DNA of 64,000 nt from contig CALAMC010000057.1 in NCBI GenBank assembly GCA_937925655.1, positions 1 to 64,000 of the forward strand, given 5' to 3'. Source of the DNA: an uncultured candidate division Zixibacteria bacterium (GTDB lineage: Bacteria; Zixibacteria; MSB-5A5; GN15; PGXB01). Shown in pieces: positions 24,709 through 33,008 of this stretch (the stretch's first letter is position 1; the number at the start of each line of letters is the position of its first letter). The notes below the pieces were generated by a model. That model worked only from the letters and a program-made list of their open reading frames with translations. It ran no database searches and had not been told where the DNA came from. The translations under genes and the position numbers were made by a program.

Positions 24709-27222
24709 ATGAAGGGTGTTGCTCTAATGCTGGCAATGATCCTGCTCCTCGGCCTCGGAACGGCGCTGGGCCAAATCCAAACGGCGCAGTCGGGGCCCTG
24801 GCAGGATCCCAATACTTGGCAGGGCGGAGTCATTCCAACGTCCGCCGATGACGTTTTCATCAATGCGGGACATACCGTATCGGTTGACGACGGCCTGTCA
24901 GAGTGTCATTCTGTATCGTTCGGCGGCAACGATGCGCTCATCGATATGAATTCCAACAGCCGCTTGAGTGTGTACGGGAATTTTACTCTTTTCAGCACGT
25001 CTCACAATGTTTTTTCGGCCGGATGGTCGGCCACTAACGCTTATGTCTGGTTTACCGGCGACGAGCCGGTTCAGACCTTGAGCGGCTGGAATACCGGCGG
25101 CGGGTCCACGTCGTTTCGCGACCTGGTTATTGATAAGCCGGTGGGAACGCAGGTAAGGACCGACAAGTCCGGGATGAAATTTTGCGTTCAAAACAGCTTT
25201 GAAATCGTCAGTGGGACTTTTCTGTTCGACGAAGGCGATGACCTGGAAGCTCGTTGGGCGTCAAGCGGCGCCTTCACCAACAATCAGAATTTGGTGACGA
25301 CGATTCGCGCCGACGGCGAACTCGTCATGGTTGACGGCGCGGGCGACCATATCGTTCGCAGTAATACCAATTCGACCCCCATTGGACCCATGATTATTTA
25401 CGGGCGGGTCGAGTTAAATGACGGCAGTTCCAGTGATATAAGCATCGCCGGAATCACCATCAAAGACGGCGGTCTGTTTGAAATCGGTACCGGGCTGGGC
25501 AGTACATCCACCGGGGCCGAATTAAATGTCGGGGCGGTCGTCATTGAATCCGGTGGGGCGATTCTTCATACCACCACGTCCGATGTCTGGTTTGCCAACG
25601 TGTCGCTGGAAATTCAGCCCGGCGGCGTTTTCAGGACCAACAGCAGCTCGACCATTTTCCCTGCGACCTTGATTAATAATGGTAAGGTTCGCTATGAGCG
25701 TAATCCCTCCACCGCCACGACCGACCAGGTTGTCGTCGATATGAATTACGTGGACGTGGAATTCAGCTTCCGCGGCAATGATACAAAGAAGATCTGGACT
25801 TTGACCGGTGACCGCGCCATTACCGACAGCCTGACCACAAACAACAGCGCGGAACTTATCCTCGGGGCCGATGCCGCTTACGCGGTTACCGTTGGCGGGA
25901 CGCTTCGCATGACCAGCGGTCTGATCAACAACAGCGATCCCGATGCCACTCTGATTCTGGCCGACGGTGTGCTGATTTCGAGGGCAACCGGCGAAATTGC
26001 GGTCGCTCCGCAGTTTGACGGTATGGCAAACGTCCGCTATACCAGTTCCACGACCTCGGTCACAACCGGGCCGGAACTTCCGACCGGCGTCAGTGCTCTC
26101 AATGATCTGACCATTTCATCGCCCGACCAGGTTGTGACACTCGGCGCCGATGCCACCGCCAATGGAGTTGTGGCTCTGAATAACGGCATCTTGTCCACAG
26201 GGGCTTTCACTCTGACTCTGGCCGAAAGCGCCACGCTCGATGAATCGGCCGGTTTTATCGTTCAGGGCAATGTCACGACCACTCGTGGTCTGGCCAAGAG
26301 CGTTTACAGCGATTTCGGCGGAATAGGTTTGGAGATTTCCGCCGAGGGCAATGCGCCCGGTGAAACGACGGTTCTGCGCGTAACCGGTACGCCGCTGACT
26401 TTAACAGGCGGCGGGGCCAGTATTGGGCGCTATTTTGATATTTCTCCGGCCGTCAACACAGGTCTTGACGCCACCATGATCTTCCATTACGACGACGGCG
26501 AATTAAACGGCCTTGATGAAGCCTCCCTTGTGGCTTACGCTTCCGGCAACGGCGGCGCTTCATGGGTGCAGTATGCAGGAGTGCTCGATGACGCGGCCAA
26601 TACTATGACAATTTCCGGTCTTGACGGCTTCTCGTTATGGACTCTGGGTGCCCCTGTCGGTGCCGAGAAAACCATTGATATCTATCCGGCGCCGTTGATG
26701 GCGATTCAGGCATATGCCTATGGCGACCCGGCCAAAGTATGGTTTAATTTCCAACCGGGTTCCGGTCATACTGTTGCCGATGTGAATCTGGCGACGTTGA
26801 CCGTAAATGGTATTAATCCGGCTACCACTCCGATCATTGTCCCGGCCCGCGAAGGCTTTATCGGCGACATTATCGAAATTCCGGTGGTACTGCATCTTCT
26901 GGCCGGAAGCTACGGTTTGCTCTGGAATCAAAGCGTCCAGGATTATACCGTGGCCGGTGAATTCGGTGACGCCACCCCGTTTACGGTAGTGGGTCAGGTT
27001 GATTTTATCGGTCATACTCTGGGCAGCGTCGATGGCAATCAGTTGCTTAACCTGCTGGATATCCTGTATTTGATCGACCGTATTTATACAGGCGGCCCGG
27101 CCCCGCTGGGCGGCGACGCGGTTGGTGACTGTGACTGCAGCAGCGATCTCAATTTGCTCGACGTTCTGATATTGATCAACCATATTTATACCGGAGGGCC
27201 CGCTCCCGATTGCGTCCACTAA
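24709..27222 (+). CDS. Secreted G8-module protein with dockerin, lacking the His-motif domain
   Basis: This 837-residue protein starts behind a strong AGGAGG. It has a signal peptide to about ALGQ and then directly the G8 module (QSGPWQDPNTWQGGVIPTS) of the same type as in the two genes before it (to about residue 650). An extra domain of about 120 residues (about 655-770, containing IDIYPAPLMAIQAYAYGDPAK and reminiscent of beta-sandwich adhesion domains) is unique to this copy. A dockerin pair follows (about 775-837: NQLLNLLDILYLIDRIY, DLNLLDVLILINHIY). It may be a structural, non-catalytic member of the set. A perfect terminator follows 24 nt after the stop. Confidence 0.78.
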   Translation: MKGVALMLAMILLLGLGTALGQIQTAQSGPWQDPNTWQGGVIPTSADDVFINAGHTVSVDDGLSECHSVSFGGNDALIDMNSNSRLSVYGNFTLFSTSHNVFSAGWSATNAYVWFTGDEPVQTLSGWNTGGGSTSFRDLVIDKPVGTQVRTDKSGMKFCVQNSFEIVSGTFLFDEGDDLEARWASSGAFTNNQNLVTTIRADGELVMVDGAGDHIVRSNTNSTPIGPMIIYGRVELNDGSSSDISIAGITIKDGGLFEIGTGLGSTSTGAELNVGAVVIESGGAILHTTTSDVWFANVSLEIQPGGVFRTNSSSTIFPATLINNGKVRYERNPSTATTDQVVVDMNYVDVEFSFRGNDTKKIWTLTGDRAITDSLTTNNSAELILGADAAYAVTVGGTLRMTSGLINNSDPDATLILADGVLISRATGEIAVAPQFDGMANVRYTSSTTSVTTGPELPTGVSALNDLTISSPDQVVTLGADATANGVVALNNGILSTGAFTLTLAESATLDESAGFIVQGNVTTTRGLAKSVYSDFGGIGLEISAEGNAPGETTVLRVTGTPLTLTGGGASIGRYFDISPAVNTGLDATMIFHYDDGELNGLDEASLVAYASGNGGASWVQYAGVLDDAANTMTISGLDGFSLWTLGAPVGAEKTIDIYPAPLMAIQAYAYGDPAKVWFNFQPGSGHTVADVNLATLTVNGINPATTPIIVPAREGFIGDIIEIPVVLHLLAGSYGLLWNQSVQDYTVAGEFGDATPFTVVGQVDFIGHTLGSVDGNQLLNLLDILYLIDRIYTGGPAPLGGDAVGDCDCSSDLNLLDVLILINHIYTGGPAPDCVH

Positions 27223-27245
27223 TCGGGTACACGTTAGTATTATCT

Positions 27246-27272
27246 GGGGCGGCCATGAGCCGCCCCGTTTTT
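27246..27272 (+). terminator. Strong intrinsic terminator ending the polymer operon
   Basis: GGGGCGGC (27246-27253), loop CATGA, GCCGCCCC (27259-27266), then G and a run of five T. The perfect GC-rich stem separates the polymer cluster from the racemase gene 30 nt later. Confidence 0.9.
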
Positions 27273-27295
27273 AATCATGGAAAGATTCTATAGTC

Positions 27296-28363
27296 ATGGA
27301 AAAATTGCGACTAATACTCATTCCGATTATTGCCCTGTTATCGGGCATTGTTATCGTGACCTGCGGCAAAGCGGATCAGGCCCGAACAGCAGACAAACTT
27401 GACAAGCTCTATCAGAAGGATGAAGTGGTCATCCTGATCACCGACTCCGGTCTCGGTGGGCTTTCGGTCATGGCGGACGTGGCCGGAAAATTGGAAAAAA
27501 AACACCCGTTTAAAAAAGTTCATCTGGTTTTCGCCAATGCTCTGGCCGATACGAATTATCTTTATAACCAGATGTCAACGACCGAAGAAAAAGTAAATGT
27601 CTTCAGCAGTGCTTTAACCGGCATGGCCGGGCATTTTCAGCCTGATTTGATTCTGATCGCCTGCAATACATTATCGGTGATATACCCGCTGACCGAATTT
27701 GCCCGCGGAACTGATATCCCGGTAATCGACATCGTAGAATTCGGAGCCGGGATGATGGCCGACTATCTGACCGCCAATCCGCATGATGCGGTCGTCATCA
27801 TGGGTACGCCGACCACCATTGAACAGGATTCGCACCGCCAGCGCTTATTAAAAGCCGGAATCGCCCCGGGGAGGATTATCACTCAACCCTGCGATATGCT
27901 CGAAAGTGAAATCCAGAGTGACCCGGAAGGGGACATAACGCATACGATGATCGACATGTACGTCTCGGAGGCCGTTGGCAATCTGCCGGTTGAATTCGAA
28001 GGCGGATTGGGGATAGGTTTATGCTGTACTCATTACGGATATTCCGGAGGATATTTCGAAAAATCATTTGAATCGCTGTCGGGAAGAGAAAGCCACGTTC
28101 TTAATCCCAATACCGTCATGAGTCAATCTTTGTTTCGACCGGAATATACCCGGCGGCATGAAACGACGGAAGTGACGGCTGAAGTGGTTTCACGCGTGCC
28201 GCTGGCCGATGACGCCATATCGTCGATCAGTCGCATGCTTGAAACCGATTCACCATTGGTCGCGGAAGCGCTCCGTCATTATGAATTGAAACCGGATTTA
28301 TTCGTGTATTCGAAAAAATCCCGTAATTCTGTGGTGGTTCCCGTTGAAACTGGCAACCATTAA
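27296..28363 (+). CDS. Glutamate racemase (MurI) homologue with an export signal
   Basis: This 355-residue protein keeps the MurI signatures: TDSGLGGLSV near residue 48, ACNTLS with the first catalytic Cys, and CCTHYG with the second Cys-Thr-His. Glutamate racemase interconverts L- and D-glutamate by two-base Cys chemistry, normally in the cytoplasm for peptidoglycan. Here a hydrophobic N-terminus (LILIPIIALLSGIVIVTCG) precedes the domain, with Cys23 at a lipobox-like position; -1 Thr is atypical, so a plain signal peptide or anchor is also possible. It is about 80-90 residues longer than usual MurI. It lies right after the polymer cluster, suggesting a role with D/L-glutamate outside the cytoplasm (inference). 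Confidence 0.8.
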   Translation: MEKLRLILIPIIALLSGIVIVTCGKADQARTADKLDKLYQKDEVVILITDSGLGGLSVMADVAGKLEKKHPFKKVHLVFANALADTNYLYNQMSTTEEKVNVFSSALTGMAGHFQPDLILIACNTLSVIYPLTEFARGTDIPVIDIVEFGAGMMADYLTANPHDAVVIMGTPTTIEQDSHRQRLLKAGIAPGRIITQPCDMLESEIQSDPEGDITHTMIDMYVSEAVGNLPVEFEGGLGIGLCCTHYGYSGGYFEKSFESLSGRESHVLNPNTVMSQSLFRPEYTRRHETTEVTAEVVSRVPLADDAISSISRMLETDSPLVAEALRHYELKPDLFVYSKKSRNSVVVPVETGNH

Positions 28364-29216
28364 ACTGGCTTCGCTGGAAATCGCCGCCGTGGCGACCGAT
28401 GATGGTCTTCTGCCGCTGGAAACGGTCAATGGTCGGTTGCGTCTGGATTTTCCGACGACTTTGTATGAACTGCTTGTTTCCGGACAGCTGGAGCGGTTGT
28501 GGCGTTGGTATCAGGATGAGGGAGAAGAAAAGCTTAGAATTCTGGACGATTATATTATACCGTATAAAAAGGTGAAATTTGCACCCTTATACCGCCATCC
28601 CCGAAAAATCTGGGGTATCGGTTTGAATTATAAAAATCATGCCGCCGATTTATCTGAAACGGCGCCGACAGAAGAGCCGGCCAGTTTCATGAAACCGGAT
28701 ACCGCCATTATCGGGCATGGTGATACGATCGTAATTCCGCTTTTATCGGAAAAAACCACCGGCGAAGCTGAACTGGGCATTATTTTCGGCAAAACCTGCC
28801 GCAATGTATCATTGGCCGACTGGCAGAGTGTCGTCGCCGGGTATACGACAATTATAGACATGACCGCCGAGGACATTCTCCGTCGCAATCCGCGCAATTT
28901 AACCCAGGCTAAAAGCTTTGACACCTTTTTCAGTTTTGGCCCGTTGTTGTATACGGTCGACGAATTCCCCGATTTGACTTCTTTGACCGTGTCGACCGTA
29001 CACAACGGGTCGGTTCGCGCCGCCAATACGGTCGCCAACATGACCTTTCCTGCCGATTTTCTGGTGTCATATCATTCGCGGATCATGACCATGTTGCCGG
29101 GAGATATCATTTCGACCGGGACGCCCGGAGCGGTACACTTGCACGATGGTGATATTATCGCCTGTCATATTACCGGGTGTTATCCTCTTGAAAATCCGGT
29201 CATGGATTTAAAATGA
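28344..29216 (+). CDS. Fumarylacetoacetate hydrolase (FAH)-family protein
   Basis: This 290-residue protein has the FAH fold. A short N-terminal domain is followed by KIWGIGLNYKNHAAD, the metal-binding stretch TGEAELGIIFGK (acidic ligands for Mg2+ or Ca2+), TAEDILRRNP, QAKSFDTFFSFGP and the closing STGTPGAVHLHDGD. Members cleave or hydrate 2-keto acid derivatives in sugar-acid or aromatic breakdown; the substrate cannot be read from the sequence. The start is the TTG at 28344, which overlaps the racemase gene by 20 nt; no better start exists before the conserved region. The SDR gene follows 17 nt later. Confidence 0.85.
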   Translation: MKLATIKLASLEIAAVATDDGLLPLETVNGRLRLDFPTTLYELLVSGQLERLWRWYQDEGEEKLRILDDYIIPYKKVKFAPLYRHPRKIWGIGLNYKNHAADLSETAPTEEPASFMKPDTAIIGHGDTIVIPLLSEKTTGEAELGIIFGKTCRNVSLADWQSVVAGYTTIIDMTAEDILRRNPRNLTQAKSFDTFFSFGPLLYTVDEFPDLTSLTVSTVHNGSVRAANTVANMTFPADFLVSYHSRIMTMLPGDIISTGTPGAVHLHDGDIIACHITGCYPLENPVMDLK

Positions 29217-29233
29217 AATACGGAGTTTAAATC

Positions 29234-30022
29234 ATGGAACTTGGATTAAAGAACAAGCCGGTTATAGTGATGGCTTCCGGAGGAGGCATCGGTCGTGGAA
29301 TCGCCCGTCAATTTGCCCTTGAAGGGGCCAGGGTTCTCATGTTCGACCGCGATGAAAAAGCCCTGGTGCAATCGAAACAAATAATAGTGGATGAGACCGG
29401 ACGGGAACCTCTGACAATCGCCGGGGACATTACGAAAATTGAAGACATCGAGCGCCTTGCCCGGACGGCCAAAGACGAATTCGGAACCGTTTATGCGCTG
29501 GTCAATAACACCGGCGGTCCGCCGGCCGGAAATTTCGATGCTTTCGGCGACGAACACTGGATAAAGGCCTTTGAGTTGACTCTTCTGGGGTACATCCGGG
29601 TAATACGCGCCTTGCTCCCTTTGATACGTCAGGGCGGCGGCGGGCGAATCGTCTGCAATGCCTCGTCCTCGATAAAGCAGGCGATTGATAATTTGATTTT
29701 ATCGAACGTATTCCGGATGGGCGTTATGGGCCTGGGAAAGTCGCTGGCCCGGGAACTGGGCCCGGAAAATATTCTGGTCAACGTTATCGGCCCGGGCAAA
29801 ATCGACACTGAACGCGTGGCCTATATCGACGCTCGTAAAGCGGAGCAGATGAAGATTTCTCCGAAAGAATTAAGGGCGCAGATGGAAAAAGGGATTCCGA
29901 TGCGTCGCTATGGTACTACCGAGGAAATCGCCCGCCTGGTCGTTTTTCTCTGCTCCGAGGCCAATACGTTTATTACGGGACAGAATATTCTTGTTGATGG
30001 CGGTATGGTAGCGGCGTATTAA
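29234..30022 (+). CDS. SDR-family oxidoreductase lacking the usual Tyr-Lys pair
   Basis: This 262-residue Rossmann-fold protein has a cofactor loop ASGGGIGRGIA, NNTGGP in place of NNAG, Ser in ASSS, and the terminal ITGQNILVDGG typical of classical SDRs such as FabG. At the place of the catalytic YxxxK motif the sequence reads SNVFR, so Tyr aligns with Ser and Lys with Arg. A group of SDRs with this replacement exists, often in catabolic clusters, but their chemistry is less certain. With the FAH-family gene before it and the cupin after it, it probably belongs to a small acid or sugar-acid pathway (inference). Confidence 0.85.
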   Translation: MELGLKNKPVIVMASGGGIGRGIARQFALEGARVLMFDRDEKALVQSKQIIVDETGREPLTIAGDITKIEDIERLARTAKDEFGTVYALVNNTGGPPAGNFDAFGDEHWIKAFELTLLGYIRVIRALLPLIRQGGGGRIVCNASSSIKQAIDNLILSNVFRMGVMGLGKSLARELGPENILVNVIGPGKIDTERVAYIDARKAEQMKISPKELRAQMEKGIPMRRYGTTEEIARLVVFLCSEANTFITGQNILVDGGMVAAY

Positions 30023-30061
30023 TCTATCATTTCGGGATAAATATTTGGTAAGGAGAGCAGT

Positions 30062-30406
30062 ATGAAAGTCATACATTTCAATACGGCCGAAAATTATGAA
30101 CCGGAAAAAAACTGGAAACGAGTGAGCCTGTGCAATCAACCGGATATTTCCATCGAGCATTTTGTCAAACCGGCAGGCCATGCTTCGCCGAAACATGAAC
30201 ATCCCAGCGCCCAGGTGCTGGTCGTCCTCTCCGGCACAATTGCCATTATCACCGATACCGATGAACAACTGTTGAATGCCGGTGACGCCGTCTATATCCC
30301 CGGCAATGAATCCCATATCGTTAAAAACCCGCTGGCGACGCCATCCGTCGGGCTGGATATTTTTATCCCCGGTCGTTCTTTCGATTTCTGGTTAAAGCGC
30401 AAGTAG
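30062..30406 (+). CDS. Small cupin-domain protein
   Basis: This 114-residue single-domain cupin carries the first motif KHEHPSAQVLVVLSG (His, His and Gln where many cupins have Glu) and the second motif AGDAVYIPGNESHIV (His). Such proteins bind a metal and act as sugar or acid isomerases, dioxygenases or plain binding proteins. It follows the SDR by about 40 nt behind AAGGAGAG and is followed by a small hairpin. The metabolic neighbours suggest a role in the same pathway; no specific function can be assigned. Confidence 0.85.
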   Translation: MKVIHFNTAENYEPEKNWKRVSLCNQPDISIEHFVKPAGHASPKHEHPSAQVLVVLSGTIAIITDTDEQLLNAGDAVYIPGNESHIVKNPLATPSVGLDIFIPGRSFDFWLKRK

Positions 30407-30415
30407 CGGCATATT

Positions 30416-30433
30416 GGTTATTGTTTAATAACC
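30416..30433 (+). other. Hairpin after the cupin gene
   Basis: GGTTATT (30416-30422), loop GTTT, AATAACC (30427-30433). A T-rich but not T-only stretch follows, so this is at best a weak terminator. Confidence 0.4.
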
Positions 30434-30466
30434 ACCCCTGTATTCTTCTTTGCCTAATCTATTAAA

Positions 30467-30494
30467 TTGACTTAAGTCTTTCTTTTTATATAAT
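30467..30494 (+). promoter_or_regulatory. Promoter of the SSS transporter gene
   Basis: TTGACT (30467-30472), a 16-bp spacer and a perfect TATAAT (30489-30494). The expected start falls on or next to the ATG at 30500, so the mRNA would have no leader. Confidence 0.75.
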
Positions 30495-30499
30495 TTTGC

Positions 30500-31885
30500 A
30501 TGCTTTATTTCTGGAGTATACTCGGGTATCTGGTTTTGCTTATCGCGGTTGGGGCATATCGGTCGAAATATGTCAAGTCACAGGAAGATTTCATGGTGGC
30601 CGGACGGAATTTATCCGCCAAAGTTCTCGTCGGAACACTTTTGGCCACGTGGATCGGTTCCGGATCGATTATTGCCGGAGCGGGTCTGGCTTGCGACAAG
30701 GGTTTTCCGGCCCTGTGGTTCGACGCCGGTGTCTGGATCGCCATCGTAGTTCTTTATCTTGTCGCCGGGCGGGTCCGCAAATTCGGTCAGTTTACCGTCC
30801 CGGATATTCTCGAAGCCCGTTATAATAAATATGCCCGAATATTAGGGACGATTGTCACCGTTATTGCGTATACGGCCATTGTCAGCTATCAATTCCGTGC
30901 CGGCGGAATGGTTCTGAATCTGGTTACTGGCATATCACAAGATCAGGGCGTAATCATCACGGCCGTTTTCGTCATCGGTTACACCGTTCTGGCCGGTATG
31001 ATTTCAGTCGCTTATACCGACGTGGTCAACGGCATCGTCATGATTATCGGGTTGTTTATTGCTTTGCCCTTCCTCTTAAGCAACGTCGGGGGCTGGTCGG
31101 GTGTAATTGACGCTCTGCCGAAAGAAAAGGTAAGTGTTCTGGGGAACATGTCAATCTTCGATGCCGCCGCCTACGCCTTGCCGACCATGCTGTTGCTTCT
31201 GGGCGAGTCGGGCATGTACCAGCGATTTTTTTCCGCCCGGAACCCGGCTACGGCCAAACGGTCGGTGCTGGGGTGGATCAGTGGAACGATAATTATCGAA
31301 ACGCTGATAGTCGTTCTGGCCATAATCGGGTGTGTGCAGTTTTCCGGAATCGACTCGGAGATGGTTATTCTTCATTCGGTTCGTTTCGGATTGAAACCGG
31401 TAATCGGATGTTTTCTACTGGCGGCCATTGTGGCGGTGATTGTTTCCACGGCCGATTCTTTTCTATTGGTCCCGGCCACCAATATTATGCGCGATATCTG
31501 GCAGCGATTTTTCAATCCCGACCTGCCTGATAGAAAAGTCGTTCTCTATTCTCGCCTCATTGTTGTGGTTATGGGGTTGATCGCCCTTGTCCAGCTTCAA
31601 TTTTTTTCGAGGGTTCTCGAGATGGCGCTTTATGCGTACACCATGTATGGCGTCGGAATAACCCCGGCGGTTATGGCCGCCTTCTTCTGGAAACGGGCCA
31701 CGCCCCTGGCTGGAGCAGTTTCCATTGCCGCCGGTATGCTGGTGACACTGGTGTGGGAATTTTCGGGACAACCATGGCAAATCGCTACGGTTTATCCGGC
31801 TCTAATGGCTTCGGTCGGGACTTTGGTTATGGTCAGCCTGTTGGGTAAAAAGCCGGACGAGACCAAATGGAGACCGTTTTTCTAA
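30500..31885 (+). CDS. Sodium:solute symporter (SSS family)
   Basis: This 461-residue membrane protein has about 13 predicted helices and SSS landmarks: SQEDFMVAGRNLSAKVLVGTLLATWIGSGS near the start (helix 1 with the Na+-site region), FTVPDILEARY, and AAIVAVIVSTADSFLLVPATN in the second half (the conserved STADS segment). It would import a solute with Na+; sugars, acids or amino acids are all possible. No ribosome-binding site precedes the ATG, and the -10 box ends 5 nt before it. It probably supplies the substrate of the FAH/SDR/cupin genes upstream (inference). Confidence 0.88.
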   Translation: MLYFWSILGYLVLLIAVGAYRSKYVKSQEDFMVAGRNLSAKVLVGTLLATWIGSGSIIAGAGLACDKGFPALWFDAGVWIAIVVLYLVAGRVRKFGQFTVPDILEARYNKYARILGTIVTVIAYTAIVSYQFRAGGMVLNLVTGISQDQGVIITAVFVIGYTVLAGMISVAYTDVVNGIVMIIGLFIALPFLLSNVGGWSGVIDALPKEKVSVLGNMSIFDAAAYALPTMLLLLGESGMYQRFFSARNPATAKRSVLGWISGTIIIETLIVVLAIIGCVQFSGIDSEMVILHSVRFGLKPVIGCFLLAAIVAVIVSTADSFLLVPATNIMRDIWQRFFNPDLPDRKVVLYSRLIVVVMGLIALVQLQFFSRVLEMALYAYTMYGVGITPAVMAAFFWKRATPLAGAVSIAAGMLVTLVWEFSGQPWQIATVYPALMASVGTLVMVSLLGKKPDETKWRPFF

Positions 31886-31986
31886 CAATTATCAGAAATG
31901 CCGGGCCATATCTATCCGGATAAGGCCGGTCAAGTTTCACCGGATTGCGCCGATATTTAGACCGGGGCTTTTAAAAGGGAGACTGT

Positions 31987-32934
31987 ATGGTCCCGGATAC
32001 GGAACCGATCAACAGAAAAATCCTTATTATAGACAACGATTCCGATTTGCATGAGACCATCCGAAGTTTCCTATCTCATATTGAAAAACCTGTCGATTCA
32101 GAGACCACGCCCGAGTTTGAGGGCGCATCACGGCATGCCGCATTTTCCATAATATCCTCCGACAGAGGAGAATCCGGAGCACAATTAGCCGCCGAGGCGG
32201 AAATGTCCGGCCGACCGTTTGCCTTGACTTTTATAGGCGAAACATTCCCCACCGATTTGACTGGTCTGGACATTGCCGAAAATATCTGGCGCGACAGTCC
32301 TGACATGGAAATTGTTCTGATTATTTCCGATCGGAATGACCCTCTTGATGCGGTCATTTCGCGATCCAGCCGCCCCGATCAATTGCTGGTGACCCGCCGA
32401 CCGCTGGTGGCTTCGGGGATTCGGCAGCTGGCCCTGTCACTGACCGGCAAATGGACCTACCGACAATCCATGAGACAGACATGTGAAAAAACATGGCATG
32501 AACAAAAGCGGCGCCAGTGCGAATTGGAGAACGCCGTACTTCGTCTGCAGAAGGAGATTATCTCCCAGCGCCGCAAGTTGGAAATCATCGAAGACAAATT
32601 CACGCGATATAAAAACATATTTGACCAAACCGACTGTCCGTTGGTCGTCACGTCGGGCAGGGGAAACCGCCCATTCGGGAAAATCCTCGACGCCAATCAC
32701 AGCTTCTACCGGTTAACCGGATACAATCCCATGGAATTGAAGAATATGAAGTTCGATAATATCTTTGATGAAGATGTCGTCGCGTCCGCCGCCGGATTGG
32801 GTCTGTGTGGCAGTCTGAAAACCCGTGCGGCCGATATCGTTCCGGTGGAAATCAGATCCCGGCGCATCAGTGCCGGGCAGGACAAACTGGTCATCGCGGC
32901 GGTATTTATCGCCGTGTTTCAACCCGTCATTTAA
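31987..32934 (+). CDS. Pseudo-receiver, coiled coil and PAS domain protein
   Basis: This 315-residue protein has an N-terminal receiver-like domain (KILIIDNDSDLHETI, later PDMEIVLIISDRND) in which the usual phospho-Asp segment of the FVDVRMP type reads FIGETFP, so it is probably not phosphorylated. Residues about 155-205 form a charged coiled coil (EKTWHEQKRRQCELENAVLRL). Residues about 210-310 form a PAS domain (YKNIFDQTDCPLVV, ILDANHSFYRLTGYNPMEL). No kinase, cyclase or DNA-binding output domain follows. It may be an adaptor that senses a ligand and docks onto a kinase. Ribosome-binding site AAGGGAG. Confidence 0.7.
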   Translation: MVPDTEPINRKILIIDNDSDLHETIRSFLSHIEKPVDSETTPEFEGASRHAAFSIISSDRGESGAQLAAEAEMSGRPFALTFIGETFPTDLTGLDIAENIWRDSPDMEIVLIISDRNDPLDAVISRSSRPDQLLVTRRPLVASGIRQLALSLTGKWTYRQSMRQTCEKTWHEQKRRQCELENAVLRLQKEIISQRRKLEIIEDKFTRYKNIFDQTDCPLVVTSGRGNRPFGKILDANHSFYRLTGYNPMELKNMKFDNIFDEDVVASAAGLGLCGSLKTRAADIVPVEIRSRRISAGQDKLVIAAVFIAVFQPVI

Positions 32935-32949
32935 TTTTCTAAAAATTAT

Positions 32950-32979
32950 TTGACCCGGCACTCCCCGGGGCGGTATTAT
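32950..32979 (+). promoter_or_regulatory. Possible promoter of the SprT-like gene
   Basis: TTGACC (32950-32955), an 18-bp spacer containing CCCCGGGG, and TATTAT (32974-32979). This is weaker than the other promoters in the window because of its spacing. Confidence 0.35.
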
Positions 32980-33008
32980 ATCCGGACTTTTGAAGTACTG
33001 CGAGGTTT

